From Oreohelix idahoensis (lineage: Eukaryota; Mollusca; Gastropoda; Stylommatophora; Oreohelicidae): DNA of 64,000 nt. Positions within the stretch are counted from its first letter, which is position 1. Every line of letters starts with the position of its first letter. The stretch lies in contig JAMPIV010008061.1 of the NCBI GenBank assembly GCA_024509875.1, forward strand, positions 1 through 64,000. Direction: 5' to 3'. The position numbers and the translations under genes were made by a program. This document shows, one piece after another, positions 54,858-64,000 of this stretch. The notes below the pieces were generated by a model. That model was not told the DNA's origin, ran no database searches, and saw only the letters and a list, made by a program, of their open reading frames with translations.

Positions 54858-54872
54858 TGGGGGGGGGGGGGT
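54826..54872. repeat. GA repeat and G-run
   Basis: (GA)~14 followed by a run of about 13 G. Confidence 0.9.
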
Positions 54873-55014
54873 GAAGATCTGGCGATGTTCTTATAAAATA
54901 TATGACTTATGGCATTTGAAAGTCGATTAAATACCTATCTAAACACTACAGACCTTCACACCCCTCCCCCTGTTTATTATTTTTGTTTGGTGCTTTATTT
55001 TTTGTACGATACGT

Positions 55015-55313
55015 CAAGGCCTAAAAACTCATCCCCCTACAGACCTAAGTAGAACAGTCCCAACTAACATGGATTGACCATGTCTGCAGAATGGGAGAAG
55101 AGCGGCTGCCACGACAGGTATGAGAGGCTAAGAGCCTGGGATCCAGACCTCCTGGACGACCCAGAGTCCGCTGGGAGGACAACATTAGACAATTTCTGAG
55201 AGACCGAGGGCTAGAATGGAGCCAGGCCAGGAGGAAGACAGCCGATACGATAGTATGGCGCTCTGATTTTCAAACCTCTGCATCTCACAGTAGAAGAGGA
55301 ACGACTAAGTAAG
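55015..55313 (+). mobile_element. LINE-D 3' fragment
   Basis: Coding tail RMGEERLPRQ and GRPRVRWEDNIRQFL, with the TAAGTAAG end. Parallel to 58113-58605 and 13436-13696. Confidence 0.85.
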
Positions 55314-55978
55314 TTATTACAAGGTAGGAAACCTTAAAATAAATTCCAGTTCAATGTTAGTTCAGCCTCTGCTGGCAACTTATTTCAAAAAATATATGTA
55401 AAGAAGTTTCCTTTTTTTTCTAACTACTGTATTAGAAAAATTAAATTTTCGTCAGCGATATGTTTTTATTAACTGATGCAGTATTGAAGCATCGCAACTG
55501 ATGATTATATATCCTTCAAGAAAGGAATGCAGGGAGTACATTAATTATATTTAATTATATCGCCAGCCTTCAATTATCGCTACTTCGTTGTTCCGCCAGT
55601 CGGCATCGCTAGTATATAAGTTGAAGATGTTTGACGATCCATATTTGAATCTAGGAGACAGTGTTAGATGAAGGCAACAGGAAGGTTGGACAAAATATAG
55701 AAAGGAAAAAAGAAACGAAATATACATAACTTTTAAGAGGGAAAATTAGAGCAGCCTCCGCACGCACAAAAAAAGTAATAAACTCGAAATCAGAAGACAT
55801 TAAAAAAAACCTTAAAGCAGCTTTGTGAAAAAAAAACAAACAAACAAACAAACGGGAAAAATAGAGTTGGACGCTGCTGTTAGAAATGCCAACGTAAGAC
55901 AAGCCAAACTAATCTGGAATAACCAAAACAAATTCTTTATAAACTATCGCGAGAGGTTCAGATGTTATTAAAATGGAA
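55314..55978. other. No recognisable feature
   Basis: Contains a short (CAAA)n at 55836-55853. Confidence 0.4.
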
Positions 55979-56235
55979 GATATCCTGGACAAAAAGATGT
56001 ATCAGATGATACCAGGATAGTGCCAGATAAGAGACTGGTCTTACAAGAAATACCCCCTTCTCTGAAAAGAGCAAGGGTGTATCGACAATCAAAGGTAGGG
56101 TCAAGCTGTATAAACCTTCAAGTATGATGATAGTGTGTGTTCCTGAAGGTCTAAGTGCTACCTGTCAAGATCTTCCCTTGAATAATGGTTATTATATTTG
56201 TATTCACTTTGCTAGGGGATTAATTAATTAATTAA

Positions 56236-56806
<571 letters not shown>

Positions 56807-57857
56807 CAACCAGAACCTTAACTCAATTTGAATAATTAAGCAAGACTGATTATATATATATTTACAATTTATTGATCCTATACCGTTTCTCTTTTCGGTT
56901 AGGATAATGATAAAGAATTCAAAGGTTTTTACAAAATAAAATAAATAAACATGGAATGTCAATTTCCACAATAATTCAATATGATAAAGTTATATTTCAA
57001 ATATCAATTATTTATTTTACATATAGTTATCACTTTCGCTGGACTGTGAAGTTAGTAATTTAGTTTAATAGTCCTTCATGAGTCATCACTCAATCTGTTT
57101 TTTGTTATTTGTATTTTATTTGTTTTTACAATGTCTCTGGATAGGCTGACCAGTGGAATTGCGTTTCCACTTATCTGGTAAAATGAGAAGCATCCAACTA
57201 TAGCCAGGATCACACAATGTCTGGATCTCCAGGCCGGGGAAAACAGGGTGGCTAGTTCTATGAACCTTGAGAACGCTTGCACCACAGACTCCCACAGAAG
57301 TGGATGTCTCGTACAATCTTGGTAGTTGCAGGATAACACATGGAATACAAATAATCACAACCCCTGTATGGTCCAGCACTATTCTATCCACGCACACAAT
57401 GGACGTAACAAACAGGGTCAGACATTGTGCTAACATTTGCACAAGACAATTTACCTTAGTACCACTCACAGCCAGTTCAATGTGATTACACTTTTCTTAT
57501 AAATCCTAAGTTAGATCCATTTGTCCATGATCTGCTTCCATACAATGATTTGGTTTAGTACAAACTACTAAGTAACACCTTGAGTAATACATGTTAACAA
57601 ATCCTATCATCCTTTCTTATGTTCCTGATCAGTGTGTCTTTCCTTTAAGAAATACTCCTTCAAATACATTATTAAACTTACAGTCGTATTTTTGCCATCA
57701 TTCTCAATTATTCTACATATTTCCCAATGCTGGCTTTCGTCTCTAAAATTCAACACATGCTTGCGTTCAAGCCGGCTGCACACTCGTCCTGTAATTTTTT
57801 TCTCAACACATTCAACACACTTCATAACACACAAGTGGATTAATCACAGGAAATTAC

Positions 57858-57959
<102 letters not shown>

Positions 57960-58112
57960 TTTCTTACCCTCAGGCAATACACATAAGCTGTAACAGGCTG
58001 TTAATAGGTGTCTAGGTCTGCTATGCAGATGCTGTGGCAAATCATTTGACAGCACACGTTTGCCGCTCTCTTCTGTTCAGCTTGTGTTTGAAAACGTTGT
58101 GGCTCCAAATCA

Positions 58113-58605
58113 AGAGGTTGGTAAGAAAACGAAGATGGCTGTATACCGCTCCACCTATGTCCCAGTCTTGACATATGGATGCGAGTCGTGGGCAATGACT
58201 ACAACCCACAAAAGCCAGATCCAAACCTCAGAAATGAGGTATCTGAGGAAAGTGGTTGAAGTAACAAGAAGAGACATGGTCCGCAACCAGACGATCCGTC
58301 AAGGCCTAAAAATCCCATCCGCTGCAGACCCAAATAGAACAGTCCCAACTAAGATGGTTTGGCCATGTCTGCAGAATGGGAGAAGATCGGCTACCACGAC
58401 AAGCATGGGAAACAAAGAGCCATGGATCCAGACCTCCAGGACGACCCAGAGTCCGCTGGGAGGACAACATTAGACAATCTTTGAAGGACCGAGGACTAGA
58501 ATGGAACCAGGCCAGGAAGAAGACAGCTGATAGAATGGTCTGGCGCTCTCTCTTCCAAACCTCTACACCTCACGGTAGAAGGGGAACGACTAAGTAAGTA
58601 AGTAA
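58113..58605 (+). mobile_element. LINE-D, 5'-truncated, 14-bp TSD
   Basis: GTGGCTCCAAATCA at 58099-58112 and 58606-58619 bounds a 493-bp insertion. It encodes VGKKTKMAVYRSTYVPVLTY, GCESWAMTT and, after one frameshift, GRPRVRWEDNIRQSLKDRG, and ends in (TAAG)n. 5' truncation with a TSD is typical of target-primed reverse transcription. Confidence 0.92.
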
Positions 58606-58619
58606 GTGGCTCCAAATCA

Positions 58620-59094
58620 GCCAAGTTCAAAGACTTTTATAGTACCGCACCCTCCCTCTCGGATGGCACGGGGTAAAAACGGCGTTAGGAAGCTAAAATT
58701 GAAGTGATTTCTGCCTTCTTGTTCAATGTGCAAAATTTTTAATATTTATTATCTCTCTTAATTCTGGGCCGATTTTGATCATTTAAAGTTAGAATTATGC
58801 TGTGCGTTTATCTCTACCGTTCTATATAATAATTGTTTGGTTAGCAAAATGCACCTACCTCTCAAGTAACATTCCCGTTATTGATATATACAGTATATAT
58901 ACCTTTCCGTTTAAACATCTTTAGTCCTTAAGAAATTAAATAACTTCTTACTATCATTTGCACAAAATGGGCCTCTATGTTAAGCAAAAAAAGGTTTCGT
59001 TATACACACCAGAAAAAGGAGCGTTTTCATTGGTTATTGTATCGCTCCGTTTTCCTATAGTATTGCGTGCAGTAAATATGACCGTGGTGTAAGA
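58620..59094. other. Flank of dispersed element; otherwise nothing
   Basis: Includes the CCGCACCCTCCCT tract. No gene. Confidence 0.4.
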
Positions 59095-59425
59095 CAGACC
59101 AAAACACGACATAAACAAGTACAGCAAACCATTATTTTCAGGCTCCGCACAGGACACTTGCAGACGACAAGCCAATCTCCACAAATTGAAAGCTGCCCCA
59201 GCTGACCAATGCACATGCCAAAATGGCCCACAGACTCCGGAACACATTCTGCAAACGTGCCCTCTCTTTGGCTATTTGAGAGCTCAAACCTGGACCCAGG
59301 AGACGAACGTGGAAGAGAAACTGTGGGGCACCCGCGAGGACCTCCTGCTGACGACTGGATTCATGGAGACAACTCATCTCCTTGTTTAGATTGCTGAGCA
59401 TAGGAAACTGATCGCAGAAGAAGAA
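59095..59425 (+). mobile_element. LINE-E-related 3' fragment
   Basis: Decayed Jockey-type C-terminus with CTCCGCACAGGACACTTGC (RTGHL) and a Cys/His cluster (QCTCQNGPQTPEHILQTCPL), ending in GAAGAAGAAGAAG. It is a separate subfamily from the copy at 59740. Confidence 0.7.
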
Positions 59426-59739
59426 GAAGATAAACAAGCATTGTGTCGTGTAATTCTAATGTGAAAAATAAGCTTCTAACAACAGACGTTATTAACCTTT
59501 TGTTGTGTGCCATGGTCCCCTTTGATCGTCTGGGAAATTACACAGTCTTCTTCGTAGAAAAAAATTTACATAAATGATAATGAAACATTCTACATTTTAA
59601 GCATGAACACGGAAAGATCACAACAAGTGAGTCTGAAAATAAGCACGGAAATGACAAAGATAATGAGAATAAATGTAAGAAACGATAAGAAGATTGAATT
59701 CGTAGACAAACCACGACAAGATGTGGAATCATGTACACA

Positions 59740-60050
59740 AAACTTTGCAGTAATATAGACAACGTTGGAGCCACAATAGATTGGGATACCATCTTTTCAA
59801 CAAGCTAAAGATTGGAACTACCGATGAGTGTAAAATGTGGCACTGATAAAATGGCTGCTGCACTTCTGCTTCAAAGATGCCCAACATATGAGGAACAGAG
59901 AAAGCGCATGTGTCCGACACCAGTACCATTCGTGGAAAAGCTGTACGGAGATTCAAATAGCCTCAAACTGACTACTGCTTTCTTTGAAAAACATTCAAGT
60001 GCACGTCTGAGAGTGTACAAAGAAGAAGAAGAAGAAGACGAAGAAGAAGA
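59740..60050 (+). mobile_element. LINE-E 3' fragment
   Basis: Translates in pieces to LLQRCPTYEEQRKRMCPTPV and FVEKLYGDSNSLKLTTAFFE, with a long GAAGAAGAAG tail (60021-60055). Confidence 0.75.
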
Positions 60051-60344
60051 AGCAGAAGTGTTATTAACGTGTGTCCTACCCAACGCCAGAGATTTCACCT
60101 CACCACCTGTTTGATTGGCTTTTGTCTAGTTCTTTCCATTAATTATCACACCTGAGTCGCATTCCCATAGTCGGTTATGATTGAAAGAGAATACTACCAC
60201 TTGATTCAAGAGCAATACAATAGGACTGATTTGACAATTCAGTTGATGATTCTTTCTTTTATGATTTACTTTGATATCCATATATTTCCCTATGCAATTA
60301 AAACTCCTCTTGGTTTTTTTGTGTGTGTATTCTTATACCGATAT

Positions 60345-60510
60345 TAGCGCTGATCTCTCGTGGCAAAGGTGCCAGGTTCTATTCACGGTATCGATACACT
60401 TCAGTCTACCCAGATGTAAATGGGTACCTGACTTTGCATTTGAGTTAGGAAGGGAAAAGGCAGCGAGAAAGGGAACTGATCACCCTATCTCTCGATGCTG
60501 GAGCTAGCAT
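60345..60510 (+). mobile_element. SINE-C copy
   Basis: GCTGATCTCTCGTGGCAAAG and GTAAATGGGTACCTGACTTT are shared with 45262-45475; the extreme 5' head is missing. Confidence 0.75.
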
Positions 60511-60589
60511 AAACAGTGCATTTCCCTTTCTTGGAATTGTTTGAACATATGCGTCAAAGGCGACATCGCTATAGAACAGTGCCTTGTCA

Positions 60590-60730
60590 TCAGTTCTCTT
60601 TTCACTGCTGCCGAACCTCATGAAGCCTCATCAAGCCATTCTTGTGCTTGTGCTGTGGTGGTCCTTGTAGCACATTTTTGTACATGATGAGGTTGTCAAC
60701 CCTATATACAACCTCATATTATCGACTCTT
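60590..60730. repeat. Repeat R5, hairpin copy
   Basis: GAGGTTGTCAACCC...ATATACAACCTC forms an 8-bp stem. Related to 5481-5590 and 61895-62050. Confidence 0.4.
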
Positions 60731-61161
60731 AGGATTATGACTGAGCAGCAATATCCCTGTCAGCCACGGTAAACAGAATTTCACATCTGTCAGCTGTGAT
60801 GCTAGATAAGCCACCCCCTTATTAGCAGCAGAATGACTGGAAGTTGCTTCGGGGCACAGAAAAGAAAATACTGATTACATTGCTGAATCAATATAACAAA
60901 TTGACTGATATCGATTTTGACACGAGCAAAAATATAGCGGCGCACTTGTCTTCCTGATCTGATCGTTCTAGAACAAACGCGTGTCTGTATTTAGTTTTGC
61001 GATGCCGTATAGATCATTTTTGGCCTTGCTGGCTAAATAATTGTTGACGCCGACAATTGCATTACGTGCTACCGCTCTGGATCTACAATGTCAAGATGGA
61101 ATGTCTTAACGGTTGCTTTACGGTGGTTACTCTATTTAATTTCAACTATATTTCACCTGAG
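60731..61161. other. No recognisable feature
   Basis: Nothing supported. Confidence 0.4.
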
Positions 61162-61645
61162 GTTAGGAGTGGCTAAGAGGTATGGCGACCGCCTCAAATT
61201 CTAGAGGTACCGGGTTCAATTCCCAGTGGAGGGAATATAATTTATGGAAATGTTTTTTCAGAACCAGTAGTCATAATGATGTCATACTCCCCCCCTCGTC
61301 TCTTGGGTAGTGAGATCGAATGCCTAGCCTTCTCGGATAAGGGCGAAAAAATAGGAGGTCCCGTGTGCAAGTTGCGCACGTTAAAAATCCCTAAGCAGTT
61401 GGAAATCGTAAAGAGTAGGCTGTAAGGCCGCTGCCCTGGCAAAAATTTAAAAATTAGAAACCTACTCACCACAAAAATATTTATATAATGTGTGATTCCT
61501 ATATACACACATTGGAATTCTCACAGGTCCTACGGAGTTCGTGCACTGTGCTGTGATCCTCCTTGTGCGATCTAAGGGAGGAGATCGGACCACTGATGGA
61601 GTTGTCTGTGTGCAATGAAGATAGGCCATAAAGCCAAACCAATTA
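61162..61645 (+). mobile_element. SINE-B, full copy
   Basis: Head AGGAGTGGCTAAGAGGTATG (A box) and GGTACCGGGTTCAATTCCCA (B box). Tail GCAATGAAGATAGG...AAGCCAAACC. Confidence 0.82.
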
Positions 61646-62404
61646 ACTGTAGTTAGCGATACTGAGATGAAATACTTGTATTATTTATTAAAGTTAAGCA
61701 CTGTTACTTTCATTTTCGCTCCCAGCGGAGCAGAGGCGGATCTACTATGAAGCTAATGAAGCTTCAGTTTCTGGGACCCCAAATCCAATCTGTTTCTTTC
61801 TCATCACCCAACACGTTTTTTTTTTATAAAAGGGGCCCCTCCAAGAGTTCAAGCTTCAGGGCCCCTAAAATGTAGATCCCCCACTCTAGTGGAGCATGCA
61901 GCCATCAATGAAGTTGGCTCCTGTGTAGGAAGCCTGCATAAAGCATTCAGTACTCTTGCGGTTCCTGTAGGAATTCGTTTTAAGTGATAAGGTTGCGAGC
62001 CCTTTGCACAACCCTCACATTAGTCGCCTCACGGTATACTTGTAACACCAGTAAGCCTATTCTTTAGTTGGAACAACACAAGGCTATCAAAGGTAATAAA
62101 TTTACTGAAACTGAACGTGCTATTGTGAATGAAGTTGGTTGCACGTAAAACTACACTAATGTAGATAAAACAATCTTATGTAGATTCCGTTACAAGGTTT
62201 AATGTTATCTTTAGATACGGGTTCTTATAAGGCGTGAAGTGAATCAAATGAATGGTGGGCGAGGGGAATGTAACAGCTGTTGTTTTGCGCCAGAATGAAG
62301 CAAAAATCACACAGATGAGCAGATTACAAAAGAGCTGACAGAAATGGGGAATATGGCGCTGCTCATAAAGGTATACTATTTAGGACGGATTTAATAACAA
62401 GGTA
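61646..62404. other. Includes R5 copy 3 (61895-62050); no gene
   Basis: GGTTGCGAGCCCTTTGCACAACC gives the R5-type stem at ~62000. A GGGGCCCCT-type inverted motif lies near 61830-61866. Confidence 0.35.
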
Positions 62405-62965
62405 GCTAACGTGAGAAAGAGCGAAGGTTTGAAGAAGAATGTGACAGAGTTTGATGAATAATTTGGAAGAATGTGAATGAACAATGTGGAAGAGTGTGTA
62501 TGAACTTATGTGGAAGAGTGTGGAAGAAGAATGTGAAAAAGTATGGAAGAACAGTGTAAAAGAGTGTGGATGAACAAATTGGAAGACGGTGTATGAACAA
62601 TAAGGAACAGAGTGTTGAAGAACAATAAGGAACAGAATGTTGATGAACAATAAGGAACAGAGTGTTGATGAACAATAAGGAACAGAGTGTGTATGAACAA
62701 ACTGGAAGATTGTGAATGAACAATAAGGAACAGAACGTTCATGAACAGTAAGGAACAGAGTGTTGGTGAACAATAAGGAACAGTGTGTTGGTGAACAATG
62801 TGACAGAGTATAGAAGAACAACGTGAAAGAATGTGGAAAAACAATGTGGAAGAGTATGGAAGAGCAATGTGGAAGAGTATGGAAGAGCAATGTGGAAGAG
62901 TAGGAAAGAACAAAGGAAAAGAGAATGGAAGAATGCTGAAATGTGTGGAAGAACAATGTGGGAAA
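62405..62965. repeat. Degenerate ~25-bp minisatellite
   Basis: Units based on GAACAATAAGGAACAGAGTG TTGAT or GAACAATGTGGAAGAGTGTG. They generate long Ser/Phe/His-rich minus-strand frames that are not genes. Confidence 0.85.
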
Positions 62966-62999
62966 AAAGGAAGAACAGCATCTGGAATAAACGGACTTA

Positions 63000-63510
63000 C
63001 TTTGTATAACAAGGTCACTAATGTGGAACTAAACGAATGAACCAGACATATCTTAATCAAAAAAGACGTGAGGAGACGACGCTAGTATTGGAAAGGACAC
63101 ACACTGAGGATACCACATGATAACATTACAGGACAGTCTTTCTTCTGGCATCACTCGGGGTAAGGGAAATAGAGGAACACCAAAAACACACCGAGAAGAG
63201 AACTGGAGACAGCCATGAAAGCGATAAAAGAAGGTAAAGGATCCAGTTAGGCCCATATTTTCTTGACCATCGGCACAGTAGGGGTGATGTGGTCAGCATC
63301 ACGCCGGCCGCCTTAACCGTCCCAGAGTTGCCCTGGTACCCAATTCATGAGGCTGGGTCGACCCCGAAGCCGTCTGAGGTCTAAAAAATCCCACCTCAAC
63401 CTGGTATCGAACCATGGACCATCGAGCTAGGAAACTAGTGCATTAACCACTGCGCTACCGCGGCTCCTGAAAGCGATAAAGAGAACATGGAAAGACTTTA
63501 AATAGTTGGT
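63000..63510 (+). mobile_element. LINE-B 3' fragment, split by SINE-D
   Basis: GTCACTAATGTGGAACTAAA starts the segment that expands elsewhere; here its flanking seeds are mutated. The C-terminal tail continues (ACACACTGAGGATACC, GAGAAGAGAACTGGAGAC) to 63228 and resumes after the SINE at 63481. Confidence 0.75.
63229..63467 (-). mobile_element. SINE-D with 13-bp TSD
   Basis: Minus-strand copy of the 48151-48372 family. TGAAAGCGATAAA flanks it at 63216-63228 and 63468-63480. The head at the right reads GAGCCGCGGTAGCGCAGTGG on the minus strand. Confidence 0.9.
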
Positions 63511-63513
63511 ACG

Positions 63514-64000
63514 TGTCGTGAAACATTCTAAATCCACATATATAAATTAAAAGGTAAATGTAAAGCCTAACACATAAATTCAATAAAAGGAAAGAGAAAT
63601 GGTAAAAGTACAGTGCTGTCACAATGGCGTACAAAAATCCCCCTTGTTTTCTACTTCGTCTGCAAATTGTAACGTTTCACGTTGATAGTAAAGCCTACTG
63701 CATCAATACACGTTTTCTACAATAAAACGTGTACTGTATTTCTAAGAAAACCTTGAGCTAGGCACCCTGCGTAATGACCTAAATTAATACTTCCATTAAT
63801 TTCATTTTATACACTACGTTAACATTAACGGAAGGACAGATGGACTTAGGAGAGAGAGAGGGAGGGCTGAAAGCAGGAACGCCGGCAACACTAACACGCG
63901 TCTTGCGATACACAATTAATGCCACCCCTAACGCGAAAGGCATGAAGCACTAGCTTTTTTTTCAAATAGACAGTGATAAAAAACACTACCCATACGAGAG
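63514..64000 (+). repeat. Dispersed repeat R4, copy 2 (cut by window end)
   Basis: Aligns with 50263-50750 from TGTCGTGAAACATTCTAAAT onward, with small indels. Confidence 0.75.

Noticed and set aside
62363..62956. 197-codon Ser/Phe/His-rich minus-strand frame
   Set aside because: It is produced by a degenerate ~25-bp repeat, and overlapping frames look alike.

Overview
This is animal nuclear DNA, most likely from a lophotrochozoan and probably a mollusc. That placement is an inference from the style of the transposable elements and of the one host gene. The window is intron and transposon dense. It holds one recognisable host gene: a class A (rhodopsin-like) neuropeptide-type G-protein-coupled receptor on the minus strand. 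Four of its exons lie at 48.0 kb (TM3-TM4), 27.1 kb (extracellular loop 2-TM5), 14.7 kb (loop 3-TM6) and 6.0 kb (TM7). All have GT/AG borders and compatible phases. The exons with TM1-TM2 and the C-terminal tail were not found.

Almost everything else is repeat. Non-LTR retrotransposons dominate. There is one 3.3-kb RTE-like element with a possible target duplication (8.6-11.9 kb, minus), a 5'-truncated CR1/Jockey-type element with an intact 453-codon reverse-transcriptase ORF (52.7-54.8 kb, minus), and many 3'-end fragments of five or so other LINE families. Four tRNA-derived SINE families, a GIY-YIG endonuclease remnant of a Penelope-like element and a mariner-type MITE are present. A 9.9-kb Ty3/Gypsy element (31.85-41.72 kb, minus) has near-identical LTRs and the unusual gene order gag-protease-integrase-RT-RNaseH, as in the Gmr1 group.

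Tandem repeats make up a large part of the rest: a 29-bp array (6.1-7.3 kb), a ~220-bp satellite carried inside a retroelement-like unit (18.9-20.6 kb), a 26-bp array (21.4-26.2 kb) interrupted by a solo LTR, two related 40-bp arrays (27.2-29.7 kb), a 15-bp array (29.8-30.4 kb), degenerate ~38-bp repeats (30.7-31.7 kb), a 65-bp array (47.6-47.8 kb), a degenerate ~25-bp array (62.4-63.0 kb) and several long TA tracts.

The most notable observations are these. (1) The 26-bp array grew inside a LINE reading frame from a 9-bp direct repeat already present there; a second copy of the LINE shows the same expansion, and copies with decayed seeds do not. (2) The 40-bp array begins with the receptor's own 3' splice site, so it is a run of about 45 acceptor-like units just upstream of an exon. 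(3) The Gypsy element sits at the centre of a palindrome and is flanked by a 140-bp direct duplication instead of the normal 4-6 bp. (4) A satellite-bearing unit has the marks of retrotransposition: a CAAA tail, a terminal hairpin and a 14-bp target duplication.
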